A DNA stretch of 64,000 bases. Origin: Limnanthes douglasii subsp. nivea (Eukaryota; Streptophyta; Magnoliopsida; Brassicales; Limnanthaceae). This document shows positions 1-10,456 of the stretch, in pieces. The DNA lies in assembly GCA_036936605.1 (NCBI GenBank), contig JAUPFV010000005.1:190090958-190154957 (forward strand), in the 5' to 3' direction. Under the pieces are notes generated by a model. It was not told where the DNA came from, ran no database searches, and was given only the letters and a program-made list of their open reading frames with translations. Position numbers and translations under genes: made by a program. Positions within the stretch are counted from its first letter, which is position 1, and the number at the start of each line of letters is the position of its first letter.

Positions 1-420
1 AGTGGGGGTTTTCTGGTCAGAGACGATCTTGGCAATCTGATTTTTGGTCAGGGCTTCTGTTTTGGCAAAGTAGGACCGTTTGAGGCTGAATGCTTGGCTC
101 TGGTTGAGGCCATCTCTCACTGTCGTCGAAATGGTTTGGTGAATGTCGATGTAGAGTCTGACTGTCAGACTCTAATCGACACTCTGGCCTTTGGTGTTGA
201 GACTTCTTTCTCGATGGTTGCTGTGTGTAGAAGCTTGATTCATCATTCGATGATTCTCCGGCATGTATCTCGTACCCAGAACTCGGCTGCTGACTGGATA
301 TCGAGATGGGCTTTGAAGGCGAAGGGTGACAAATCTTTCCGGGTTAGTGATGCCCCGGTGGAGCTACTGGCGATTGTCACGCTTGAGAGCCTAGGCGTGG
401 GATACATAGATCCCGGTTGA
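1..420 (+). CDS. LINE ORF2 C-terminus, RNase H domain (5' partial)
   Basis: Frame 1 is open from the first base to TGA at 418-420, about 139 codons. The translation has the features of the plant LINE RNase H (RVT_3-type) domain: a glycine-rich first strand (GGFLVRDDLGN), the FEAECLAL helix, the VDVESDCQTLI segment and a C-terminal NSAADWISRWA motif with the last acidic residue. This domain degrades the RNA strand of the RNA-DNA hybrid during target-primed reverse transcription. The internal ATG at 94 is not a real start, since the homology runs upstream to the window edge. There are no internal stops, unlike LINE A and LINE B. Confidence 0.8.
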   Translation, partial: SGGFLVRDDLGNLIFGQGFCFGKVGPFEAECLALVEAISHCRRNGLVNVDVESDCQTLIDTLAFGVETSFSMVAVCRSLIHHSMILRHVSRTQNSAADWISRWALKAKGDKSFRVSDAPVELLAIVTLESLGVGYIDPG

Positions 421-787
421 GACTGTTGCTGGTTGGTGCAGAAGATCGATCTGTTGAGAATCGATATTTCTATCGATTTCTAGGTGGTTCAATTTTGTCT
501 GTGGACACTGTTTTGATGGTGCTGTTTTGTTGGCTTGGTTTGGTGGTGGTTCGATTGTTGGGGGTGGTGGTTGCATTTAGGGTTTCAATTGGGGGCGAGT
601 TTGTGTTTGTCAGAGAGAGAGGGATAGGAGAGAAATTAGGGTTTCGAGTTTGGAGTGGTGTCTAATTGCGGGTACATGTTTGGGTTTGTCCTGGGCCTTA
701 TCCTTTTGGGTTTGGTCCTTTATTTGTATCTGTCAACTTTTCGGTTCAATTTTAATAAATGAGGTCTTTTGCAAAAAAAAAAAAAAA
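1..787 (+). mobile_element. 3' end of an L1-type LINE (cut by window edge)
   Basis: This is the tail of a non-LTR retrotransposon. It holds an open RNase H frame (1-420), about 350 bp of 3' UTR ending in AATAAATGAGG-like sequence, and a 15-base A run (773-787). It lies in the same orientation as P450 copy 1. Directly after the A run the sequence aligns with the regions left of LINE B at about 18271 and 40432, so this LINE marks the left limit of visible homology between P450 promoter regions. It is more GC-rich and less broken than the other LINEs here, suggesting a younger insertion. The 5' part and the left target duplication are outside the window. Confidence 0.85.
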
Positions 788-1269
788 CAGAGAGATAGTA
801 GCAGTATGTTTATTTTATTTTAGAAATTTATTCACTTAAATAATTTATCAGCTATAGAGCTCGCTGGCCTATACTTAGGCAAAGGAGCCTTGTAGCAGTT
901 GGCTTCCATCACTGCCAATTTTGTTGTTGTCCTCTCTAGGGTCATGCAGACGCGATCGAAGGAAACAGATTTTGTATCTTGTGAGACTCATATACAACCT
1001 TAGGACAAAAACTGCGGATACGTGTGTTGCCAAGGGCCACCTGTTTCGAAGATTACTTATAAATATTACCATAATTTTGTAATTCAATTTATCCAAGTCG
1101 TAAAGATAATCTGTCTTATTAACTGAAACTCATTGGTTCGAAATCTGTCTAACTATCTTTGAAATCGAATCATCTTTGCAGATTTGGATTCGAGTCAGAT
1201 TTTTTTTTTAAGGGGCTACTCCCTTGCCGTTATTTAAGCTTCACAAAAACACTTAAGGATACAATAACA
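788..1269 (+). promoter_or_regulatory. Upstream region of P450 copy 1 (shortened)
   Basis: The region from about 821 to 1145 aligns with 23680-24000 and 45698-46020 upstream of copies 2 and 3. At about 1147 the homology jumps to the equivalent of 24677, so about 680 bp present upstream of the other copies is missing. Just 5' of the gene, the other copies read TCAGAAAAAATATAAAG, while this copy has TCAGA followed by a T run (about 1197-1209), so the likely TATA box is absent. The TTATTTAAGC motif near the start codon is kept in all three. Position 821-837 matches the LINE B target site without a LINE. Confidence 0.6.
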
Positions 1270-3492
1270 ATGGAAGCGAAATCTATTCTTTACTCGTCTC
1301 TCTCCCTCATCTGTATCCTTCTCATTCTCCAATATTTGTTGAACTCAAGAAGAAAAAGAAACCTCAACTTACCACCAAGTCCATCCAATTCACTCCCTAT
1401 CATCGGTCACCTCCACCTCTTCAAGCATCCCCTCCACCGCACTCTCGACTCTCTCTCTCAAAGCCTCGGCCCAATCATCTCACTCCGCCTCGGATCCAGC
1501 CTTGTCTACGTCGTCTCCTCTTTCTCTATTGCGGAAGAATGTTTCACCAAGAACGACATTGTCCTTGCCAACCGTCCTCCCATATTAATGAACAAGTACG
1601 TAGCCTATAACTTCACTACATTGGTGACTGCTCCGTATGGAGACTTCTGGCGCAACATTCGCAAGATTGCAGCACTGGAAATATTCTCAACACATCGTCT
1701 TAAAGATTTCTTGTCCATGAGGAGACATGAGATCCATCAGCTAATAATCAAGCTTGCTCGCGAGTCAAGTGTATCGAGAAATGGATGGGCTAAAGTGGAA
1801 CTCAAGTCATTGTTCATGAACTTGACTTTGAATACCATTCTGAGAATGGTCGCAGGAAAGAGGTATTTTGGCGAAGATGTAGGGGATGAAGAAAAGACAG
1901 AGTTTGTTAGAAAGCTTATTTCTGATGTTATTTCTTATGGTGGTGCTGGAAGTAAAGAGGATTATTTTCCATTTTTGAATTGTATTACAAACTACGAGAG
2001 CAAAATAAAGAAGCTTGGGAAAAACTTCGATAGCTTCTTGCAAAGTTTGATCGATGAGCAACGTAACAGGAAGGAGAAGGAACCGTACCTAATTGATCAT
2101 TTGCTTTCTTTGCAAGAAACAGAACCTGAGTACTACTCGGATCAAATCATCAAAGCCATATTAGAGGTACTTTTAACATCACATAATTGATCTACTTACT
2201 TAATTAGACACACAGTGACCCTACTTGATTGTGTAAGCCTATATTACATATATAATCAGAGATTACCTTTTATTATCTGATCTCTATGCCAGCTTTGCTA
2301 TCATGTTAGAATCCATGAGGCTAACATTCCCAAAAAGATGTCTATGCAGAGGAGGGTTGCATATGAGACTTATACACTACAAATTAGGATTATACAAATG
2401 ATGTGAAATTATCTTCAATACACGCCCTCCATGTCAGAGACTTAACCTACTTGGCAGTCCTCTGGTCGCATGAGGCTTAAGCACTCATATTCCGTTGAGA
2501 GGTATGGTAGGAATGGTAAGGCCCATGTGATATAACATGGTATCAGAGCTTCCATGTCGTATTGTTTGGCCCAAACTTCAAGTTTCGAGTGGCTCCAACC
2601 TCTGGAATGGACGGTGATATTCATGGCCTGATTTGTAGTGTACAAGATAACTCGCTTCTATAGAGAACACCTGAGAATAAGACCATGGCCTCTAAGATGG
2701 TATCTGAAACTGTCTGTTAAGGGTTGACTATAAAAGGATTTTCGTGTGAGTCCCTCTCCATTGGGACATGTTTGGCCTATTTGTTAAGGGTCAATTGTTT
2801 GGCTCGATACGATTCATTAAGAATTACTCTCACCCAATCATTAAAATCTTCATGTTACTTGTTATATCTTTATACAGGATCTGTTACTTGGTGGAACTGA
2901 TACTTCATCCATTACACTGGAGTGGGCGCTAACCAATCTACTTAACAATCCAAGCATACTAGAAAAGGCTCAAATGGAAGTAGACAATGAAATTGGTGAA
3001 GATAGGCTAATTGATGAAGCTGATCTTTCGAAGCTTCACTATCTTCAAAATATAATCACTGAGACATTTCGTTTGACTCCAACAGCTCCTCTTCTATTGC
3101 CACACATATCGTCAGATGATTGTGTTTTAGCCGGGTACGACATGCCACGTAACACAACTTTACTTGTGAATGTATGGTCTATTCACCGAGATCCGAAAGA
3201 TTGGGATGAACCTACAATTTTTAAACCTGAAAGATTTGAGAAAGAAGGAAAGGCTGAAAAGGTTATCCCATTTGGCTTAGGTAGGAGGAAATGTCCTGGA
3301 GAAAGTATGGCTCGCCGTACGGTTGGCTTGACATTAGGCTTGTTGATCCAATGTTTTGAATGGGAGAAAGTCGATGATATGGAGATTGACATGAGTGAAG
3401 GAAAAGGAGCCACCATGCCCAAAGTTATACCGTTGGTTGCACTATGCAAATGTCGTCCTTTGGTACAAAGGCTTTTATCTGAAAAACTGTAA
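1270..3492 (+). CDS. Cytochrome P450, CYP81 family (copy 1, intact)
   Basis: Exons 1270-2166 and 2878-3492 encode 503 residues; the intron is 711 bp, phase 0, GT-AG. The start is the only in-frame ATG before the hydrophobic anchor (residues 7-24), which is followed by a basic stretch (RRKR) and the proline hinge LPPSPSNSLP typical of ER-anchored plant P450s. Visible motifs are the oxygen-binding I-helix GGTDTS (304-309), K-helix ETFR (361-364), PERF (406-409) and the heme loop PFGLGRRKCPG with ligand Cys428. Length and the single intron position before the I-helix fit CYP81. Known members hydroxylate flavonoids, isoflavonoids, lignans or indole glucosinolates using NADPH-P450 reductase; the substrate here cannot be read from sequence. 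All key residues are present, so the gene is potentially functional, but its promoter differs from the other copies. Confidence 0.92.
2423..2760 (+). repeat. Possible old TE fragment inside the P450 intron
   Basis: The 3' half of the intron in all three P450 copies contains ACATGGTATCAGAGC-type sequence (2538 onward, 26103 onward, 53321 onward), which resembles the initiator-Met-tRNA primer site of plant LTR elements, followed by about 200 bp of moderately GC-rich sequence. Copy 3 has an extra GTGGGATGGCC next to GAGTGGCTCC, giving a tRNA A-box-like string; copies 1 and 2 lack these 11 bp. No terminal repeats or target duplications were found, so the origin (SINE, TRIM or solo fragment) is open. 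Confidence 0.3.
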
Positions 3493-4013
3493 TTCCCTTT
3501 TTATCCAACTACTTAGTTTGCTTTCTTCTTCGACAAAAGCTTCTTTCTGAATCCCTATGATACCTTCTTTAACCAACTATAATGTTAAGGCTTTTGACAT
3601 TGTCTAAAGATGCAACTAAATAAACATATTCTTAACATTCACTTGTTTAATTATGTAATTACTCATCTTGCCATATATATGACTAGATATAGAGATAAAA
3701 AATGTATGTCGCAAAGTGGTTTCCAATATGGAAACAAAATTTATTTAGTATTTTATGTTGTTGGGCGTATTTTTTATCATTTAAAAAAATAAAACAATCT
3801 TATATATTTAGTTAACTGCTTTTATAAAGTCTTAGATATTTATGAGGATGAAACCTATACGTTTGACTTTATACAAATATAATAGGTATATGTTTGACTT
3901 TATACAAGTATAATAGGTACGTTGAAAGATACGAGAAATATAAATGTTACATCTTCAAATGTAGCAGGTAATAATAGTATTAATAGAGACAGAAGCAAAA
4001 TCGTCCTAACTTA
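3493..4013. other. 3' flank of P450 copy 1
   Basis: This AT-rich non-coding sequence holds the 3' UTR. It is homologous to 27052-27546 and, with more differences, to 54287-54860. A 31-bp direct repeat (GTTTGACTTTATACAA core) occurs twice at 3861-3921; copy 2 has one unit at the same place. No gene is seen; the short ORF at 3610-3792 has no recognisable content. Confidence 0.6.
3861..3921. repeat. 31-bp tandem duplication in copy 1 3' flank
   Basis: Two adjacent copies of a 31-bp unit start at 3861 and 3892. Units 2 and 3 carry one copy, so this arose in unit 1 after the genes separated. Confidence 0.7.
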
Positions 4014-4388
4014 TGAGGGAAGAATCATGCAACGAGAAGATCTTTGTGAATTAAGGGTATAATTCGACATATAGAAAGTCTTTCAGGAGTAATTGATAGT
4101 TATGTAATACTAAATGACCAATTTATAACAAACAATAAACTCGATGAGGGACCACAATTAGCAACTTGTTTAGACACGTGACACTCTAAAAATGTACTAT
4201 AAAAGCACACCATATCTTTTGGGGAAATGTGATTGATTAATGGTTAACGAGTTATTGGTTAGGAATTTCTTTCTCTATAATGTGGAGTTTCTTTCTCTAA
4301 ACTCATATATAACTAAGACATAACGAATCTGGTCCTCCAAACATTATTTTAATCATAAACCTCCTCCAAATATATTTGTAACTTATCA
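4014..4388 (+). repeat. Putative 5' LTR of Tat element (unit 1)
   Basis: The end is set by ...CTTATCA directly before the primer site. The start at the TG of TGAGGGAAGAATC (about 4014) is a guess: homology with the 3' flank of P450 copy 3, which lacks the element, fades there. A TATAAAAG motif at about 4199 fits an LTR promoter. No second copy of this LTR is in the window, so the boundaries cannot be confirmed by comparison. Confidence 0.45.
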
Positions 4389-4389
4389 T

Positions 4390-4409
4390 TGGCGCCATCT
4401 ATGGGAACG
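4390..4409 (+). other. Primer-binding-site region of Tat element
   Basis: TGGCGCCATCTATGGGAACG follows the LTR end by one base. The TGGCGCC...TGTGGGAAC pattern is characteristic of the region after the 5' LTR in Tat-lineage gypsy elements. The unit 2 copy has lost it through a 1136-bp deletion. Confidence 0.7.
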
Positions 4410-4464
4410 TTTGCTACCCGGAATCATTTTCCAAAACATTTATTGAGATTTTGAAAGTTAGTGA

Positions 4465-5700
4465 TGGAAATTCCAGGAGAATTGGAGATAATAATGATTT
4501 GATGACTGGAAAATAATTCGAGGAGAACTTCAACAGAAATAACATGGGGAATAAGCAACAACATGATGATCACTATGGTGGTGAAATATTGGAAGAGTCT
4601 GTTTTAGTGGCTCGAAGAAAATAACTTTTAGAAGAAATTGAAAAGATGAATTCTTAAAGAGACGTTGTGATGGCCTATAAAAACATCCGATCAGAGGTTC
4701 GAAAAGAAAATGAAATTGAGAAAGAAGAATTGGATGATAACCATCAAATTGACAAGAAGAAAGACAAATATCGAAGGCAATGCCGCTATTCTCCGAGGAG
4801 GAACGTAAATCCTAGATATCGATATGAATCATCCGATTCTGGTGATTATTCACTCTATGATTCGAGTGAATCCTCCCTGGAAAGAACTTATCATCAGGAG
4901 AAAACTACTAACAAGAAGTATTCAAGGAAACACACAAAAGTGTATAGAAGGGCTCATCAGACTAGGGACTCGAAAGAACTTACTCATGTTCAAAATCCAT
5001 CGAGAAATCAGAATTTTGAGTATCAAGTGAGCAACAAATTCACGAATCCATCCGAAAAAGGTATTTATACAATAGAAATGAATATCTGAGGGATAATTCT
5101 TATAAGGTTAGTCATAATTGGGTTTTCTCCTCCGTTTTCAGAAATACTTTCTGGCAACCTTCCGAAGCATTTTGATATTTCGAAATTGGAGAAGTTTGAT
5201 GGAACTCAAGATCCTGATAGCCATATTGAACAGTTTAATTTTTTTAAAATTAATTTTGATGATGATGATAAGTTTCTTTGCAGGGATTTCTCCCAAACAT
5301 TCAAGGGTGCTGCTTCCAAGTGGTATAATCGACTTCCGCAGGGTTATATAAAAAACTTTGATATATTTTGGAATGTTGACAACATTTTATTGGAAGAATT
5401 TTTTTTTCGAGCCAATGGTAATACTATAATGTAATGTAGACAAAAGGTTAGGAAAGTCTGGAAGATTATACCAATCGTTTTATCAAAGTAAAAAACTAAC
5501 ATTTAATATTGTGATAATTCTGTGGCTTTGACAGCCTTTCTAATGGGACTCCTCCAATGGATATTGAAAGATATATTGTGGATGAAAGACATGAAATAAC
5601 GTTTGGGGCTTTGCCAGATAACATTGAAAAAAGAATATTCGTAGAGGAGACTAACGCTTCAGAAATAGGCTCTTTTGATCAGTTTGAGCATAATTAGTTC
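4465..5700 (+). pseudogene. Tat gypsy gag remnant (unit 1)
   Basis: The N-terminal part (open 4667-5089) is very charged, with Arg/Lys/Ser/Tyr-rich stretches. After a frame break comes the retrotransposon gag core (open 5186-5434), recognisable by the KFDGTQDPDSHIEQF motif, the TFKGAASKWYNRLP motif and LEEFFFRANG. This protein would form the particle shell. Several stops follow before protease. About 1.1 kb of this region is absent from unit 2. No intact zinc knuckle was found. Confidence 0.75.
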
Positions 5701-6102
5701 AAAAAATATCTTAATACAGCCAAACCTCCTAAAACAAATTTAAAACCTAAAGTATCAAGTCAGTTTCCTCCGAGGCCTAGAATACACCAACAATTATATA
5801 GACGCAATAAAGTGCTAGGCCAATGTCAAAAAATGTATTCGTCCAAATAATTTTACGGAGTTAACTGAATGTGTGGCAACAATATTCGAAAAAAGTCGGA
5901 GTCAAGTATAATTTCGCAAGCCTTTTCATATAAAAAATCTGAGGGAAAATAGAAACAATAAATATTGTAAGTATCATGAAGATTTTGGCATAATACGAAA
6001 TAGTGTGTGACATTGAAAAAATAAATACAAGTATTAATCGAGAATGGGAAGCTAACTACCTTCATAAAGAAGCAGTCACAGAAAAATCCGAGCGTTAAAG
6101 AA

Positions 6103-6824
6103 ATGTCAAAGAAAGAAAATGCGTTGGTGATCACCAAGGAAAATGATTCTTTTGATATCAAAACAAAATACTTGGGCCCAAAAGAGGGAAGGAACAAAAT
6201 TAGTATTGTTGAAGAGGTTATTCCAAGGAAAAAGGTTAGTGATTTATGTGCATTTTTTGAATCTCTAGAAATTTTTGGAGGTGATAATGTTGCAGGAAAT
6301 TCGAACAATTCTTGGAAAAAGAATCTAGTCATCCTCACTACTCAGCTTAAAGCAAGAGCTTGGACACATTTTTATCAAAATCCTTTTCCAATACTTTTCT
6401 TTAAAGATGATGATATGAGAGATACAACAGGTAAACATGAAGAAGTAGTTGTTATTGCAGCATGGATAACTGGTGATCAAGTGTGTAGAGTTTTGATTGA
6501 TACATGCAACTCTGCCAATATTTTATTCATGAGTACTTATAATAAGATTATTAACCCTCATGTAATCCGGAGATCGAATCGAACTATTGTGGGATTTACA
6601 GGGGTGACAACAGAAGTTGAGAAATTTGAAAGTGTGGTTAGTTGGGTCGAGGGTCATTTAACAAAGAAGTAACTATATTGTTTATTATACTAGGCACACC
6701 AAATTCTTATGATGCTGCCTTTGAAAGGTCTTGGTTATCCAAGATGCATGCAGTAATTTCTACTGTCCACCACTGCTTTAAATATGTTGTGGGAAATAAT
6801 ATCAGAACGGTTAAAAGTATTTAA
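6103..6824 (+). pseudogene. Tat gypsy aspartic protease region (unit 1)
   Basis: This stretch (open 6103-6672, then another frame to 6824) contains the retropepsin-like segment VCRVLIDTCNSANILF. The catalytic triad is normally Asp-Thr/Ser-Gly; here Gly is replaced by Cys (DTC). The following SYDAAFERSWLSKMHAV...HHCFKYV is the linker that precedes RT in Tat elements. The substitution is shared with unit 2, so it predates the duplication. It is non-functional as written. Confidence 0.7.
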
Positions 6825-7014
6825 AAAATGGCAAGAGAATGTTATAGTATTATTTTGTCTTCCAAGAAACTTCCGGGGAATGAACCAGAAAAAGGATAGC
6901 ATGTAGTAGGAACTTCCTCGAAACCTACCCATGTTGATGATCTGGGGGAGTCCCCTGGTCTTTTGGTTTCTGATGAAAGTTATGAAGATTATACGTATCC
7001 AAATGGAAAAGTTT

Positions 7015-7800
7015 TGAAAATTGGTACAAAATTATCTCCAAGTCTAAGGGATAAATTGATTAAGTTTTTATCCACCAAGTAAGATATGTTTGCTTGGTGT
7101 TCTAATGATGATACTGAAGTGCCCGCTGAAATAATGTCCCACAGGATGACAGTTAAGAGTAATGTGCATCCAATCGTACAAAAAAGAAAACATTTTTCTC
7201 AAGAGAAATCCGAGGCAATAATGGATGAGGTAGATCGTTTATCATGAGTAGGGCATATTCAGGAGCCTCAATATCCATTGCGGACAGCAAATCCAGTGTT
7301 GGTCAAAAAGAAAAATGGCAGGTGGTGAATAAGTGTAGATTTCACTGACTTAATTATGGATTGTCCAATAATCATTTCCTAGACCCGCAGATAAATCAAT
7401 TTGTAGATTCGACATCGGGAAATTGATTACTTTCCTTTATGGATGCCTATGCAAGTTACAATCAGATTAAGATGGATTTGAAGGATGAAAAAAACACTTC
7501 GTTTATGACTGGAAGGGGTTTGCACTGCAATAAAGTAATTCCTTTTGGGTTAAAAAATACAGGGGCTACTTATCAACGTTTGGTGAATAAAAATTTTGAA
7601 GCAAAAATTGGGAATTTTTTTGAAATATATATTGATGATATGTTGGTAAAAAAGTCTCAAAGATAATGATCATTTTGATGATCTTGAAGAAACTTTTGCT
7701 AACTTAAAAGAGTCAACCTGAAGCTAAATCTAAATTTTTTTACATTTGGGGTTCGATCAGGAAAATTCCTTGGGTATATAGTAAGTGAAAGATAGATTGA
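7015..7800 (+). pseudogene. Tat gypsy reverse transcriptase remnant (unit 1)
   Basis: Fragments in several frames carry RT landmarks: ANPVLVKKKNG (about 7290), a damaged SVDFTDL core, the MDAYASYNQIKMD motif and VIPFGLKNTGATYQR (open 7439-7666), and the catalytic YIDDM box (about 7627-7641), which is intact. At least four stop codons interrupt it, including one in the middle of LVKKKNGRW*. Confidence 0.8.
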
Positions 7801-7889
7801 AGACAACCAAGTATAGTTGAAAGCTTTAACCACTATGACACCCCCTTAGAATATTAAAGAAGTTAAATATTAACGGGCCGGCTGGCAGC

Positions 7890-8411
7890 GTTAAATATAT
7901 TTATATCCCACTTTTTGGAAAAGTGTGCTCATTTTATTGAAGTGTCGAGACATGCAAATTGTTTTAATTGGACAAAAAAATATTCTTAGGCCTTTCGTCG
8001 GATCAAAGAATACCTTTTATTGCTAGAACTCCTGACAAAACCTATTACGGAGGAGAAATAATATGTTTATATAACGGTAACAGATTATGTCGTAAGTGTT
8101 GTTTTAATTCAGGAATAAGAGAATACCCAAGACTAGTGTATTACATCAGCAAAGGTTTGTTAGATGTAGAGAAAGAATATTTGAAATTAGAAAAGTTGGC
8201 TCTTGCGTTAGTTATTGCTGCTAAAAAAATGAGACCGTATTTTCAAGATCAGCCATTATTGACCAAATGGTCAGTTAAGGTGAGAGATTTTGATATTGAG
8301 TTTGAACCTAGGACTGCAATCAAAGCTCAAGCCTTGGCAGATGTTTTACTCGAGTTTCATTATGAATGGTCAGATATGGAAGTAGATGTAGAAAATTCTA
8401 AGCCAGATTAG
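7890..8411 (+). pseudogene. Tat gypsy RNase H remnant (unit 1)
   Basis: The open stretch 7968-8411 matches the RNase H connected to gypsy RT: a YYISKGLLDVEKEYLKLEK helix, LALVIAAKKMRPYFQ, then LTKWSVKVRDFDIEF and IKAQALADVL, the end of this domain in Tat elements. The upstream part is frameshifted. A stop at 8409-8411 separates it from the second RNase H. Confidence 0.75.
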
Positions 8412-8640
8412 ATAATTCGAACATATGGGGGTTCAAGTACGTCAGGTAGCGGGGCAGGGATGCAATTAATTTCTCCAGAAGGAATTTCTATGTACCAAGC
8501 TATCCGTTTTGGGTTTAAAGCAACGAAGAATGAGGCAGAATACGAAGCGGCTCTAGCCGGTTTAAGGCTTGCTCAAATTTGTAGGGCCAAAAAAAGTTAA
8601 AAAATTTAACTAGTGAAGTATGTGAAGATATTAAAAGATT
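8412..8640 (+). pseudogene. Second (archaeal-type) RNase H remnant (unit 1)
   Basis: Sequence after the stop reads as GGSSTSGSGAGMQLISPEG and EAEYEAALAGLRLA, the two best conserved parts of the additional RNase H found only in Tat-lineage plant gypsy elements. In unit 2 the same region is continuous with the first RNase H. It ends in an A-rich slippage region (about 8590) and stops. Confidence 0.7.
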
Positions 8641-8935
8641 TAACTTTAGTCTTCAAAAATATAATATATGAACATGTTCGAAGATAGGAAAATTCTATGA
8701 CAGACTCGCTGAAAACCGCTTTATATTCAGAGGAGTAGCTTTGCATTATTACCCAAGAAAGTCCTTCAATTAATAAAAATCCAGAGAAAATGGTTAGAAT
8801 GATGGATAAAGCTTATCAAATATCCAGTTGCAAAGTAAAAGATTGAAGACTTGACATCATCGATGTTTTTAAAACAATGAATTACCTATTGACAAATCGC
8901 TGTCTAAGAAAATATGTTTTAAATCTCAAGGCTAC

Positions 8936-10018
8936 ATGGTCCTCGGAGGAGTCCTGTACAAGAAATATTTTAGCAAACCTTTACTCCAGTGTTTGGGAAA
9001 CGATGAATCACAAATGATATTGTCAGGATTACACGATGGAGAAGGATCCACGCATTATGAGTACAAAGCTCTAATAGGAACAGTAGATTTGGTAGGAAAA
9101 TGTTGGCCTACGATATCTTCCGATGCTAAAGAGTTGGTTAAAAAATGTGATACTTATCAAAGGTTTGCTAACATAAGTTATAAACTATTTCTATTTGACC
9201 GATGATGTATATGACCTTGTTGGACCTATACCAATGGCTTCTGGAGGGCGACAAATAATAATCGTGACAGTAGATTACTTCTCAAAATGGGTAGAAGCAG
9301 AACCATTAGCTGGAACAAAGGCCAAAGATGTAATCAGGTTTATCACTTCAAATATTTGTTATCGTTTTGAAGTTCCAATAAAAATCACTATAGATTACAG
9401 GCCTCGGTTGGATAATAAAGATTTGAAAGATTTTTGTCTCTTTTGAGGAATGTAACAGTGGTTTTCAGCTCCTTTTTACCCACATACAAATGAACAAGTT
9501 GAAGTTACTAACCAAAAAATCCTCAAAGGAGCTAAAGAAAAACTTGGAAGGAAAGACAAGAAAATAGACAGATTACTTGAATGAAGTTCTTTGAGTGTAT
9601 CGAACGACTCCATGAACTTCAACTTTAGAATATGTATTTGCATTGGTGTATGGATGGACGCGGTACCCACCGAGGCAGTTTTCTCATCGAGTCTAACGAT
9701 GAATACATCTGAGTTGAGTTGGGTTTGATCGAAGAGAAAAGTAGACGAGCACAAGTGAATTCCTTAAATTACTCGACATTAATGAGAAGTGGGTACACCT
9801 CCAAAGTTAAACAAAGAGAATTCAAATTTGGAGATCAAGTTTTAAGAAAAGTTTTTCTTCACACAAAAAAACACCTCGGAAAACTAAGTCCCAATTGGGA
9901 AGACTCATATGAAGTAACAGAGAAGGTGAAGCATGAAACATATCGAATCAAGGATAAAGAAGGAAGAAATCTCAAACATCCGTGGAACATGGAAGATCTC
10001 AAATTGTATTTAGAATGA
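8936..10018 (+). pseudogene. Tat gypsy integrase remnant (unit 1)
   Basis: 8936-9205 holds the N-terminal zinc region (LHDGEGSTHYEY...CDTYQRF), with one expected Cys of CDTCQ changed to Tyr. 9195-9446 has the catalytic core: VGPIPMASGGRQ, VTVDYFSKWVEAEP with the first Asp, and a damaged second-Asp region (TIDYRPRLDNKD). 9719-10018 is the C-terminal part ending HPWNMEDLKLYLE, the normal end of Tat pol. Stops separate the pieces. Confidence 0.8.
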
Positions 10019-10190
10019 TCGTATCAAATTGTATTTAGAATGATTGTAACAAATGATTGTAACAAATATATGCTTTTGTGTACATCTCAAATTGTATTTA
10101 GAATGATTGTAACAAATATATGTTTTAATGAGGTTTCCTATTAGCCGATTCGTATATATAAACTTTTGCCACAAAATTATCTATTACGAT

Positions 10191-10334
10191 GAACCTAAAC
10201 GATATTCCAACAAAACTTGGTCTTCAACTATTAATTTTGAACCTAAAAGGTCTATCAACAAAAGTTGATCTTCAACTATTAATTTAGGACCTAAAAGGTT
10301 TTCCAAAAAAAATTGGTCTTTAATTATTAAAAAC
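10191..10334. repeat. 48-bp tandem repeat, 3 copies, behind pol (unit 1)
   Basis: Three 48-bp units begin at 10191, 10239 and 10287, each starting with (G)AACCTAAA and containing TTGGTCTTCAACTATTAA or a close form. Short tandem repeats after pol are common in Tat/Ogre-type 3' regions. A second set, TCAAATTGTATTTAGAATGAT, is repeated three times between about 9999 and 10110 in unit 1 but occurs once in unit 2. Confidence 0.8.
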
Positions 10335-10456
10335 ATAATGGAAACAAACCCGATGCATTTCATGAAATAATGAAAATTAGTACAAAATTTCCTCGAATAT
10401 TATGAGGACTTTAGCAAAATTTCCTCGGAAATTATGATGACTTTAAAAAATGGGTT

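Noticed and set aside
2442..2645. Minus-strand ORF inside the P450 intron, identical in copy 2 (26007-26210)
   Set aside because: Identity comes from the shared intron tract; copy 3 has indels through it and there is no recognisable protein.
3183..3449. Minus-strand ORF opposite P450 exon 2 (also at 26748-27014 and 53983-54336)
   Set aside because: It is the mirror of a conserved exon; its changes follow those of the sense protein and no domain is seen.
10191..10334. CRISPR-like array
   Set aside because: The 48-bp units are directly adjacent with no spacers, and the DNA is plant nuclear.
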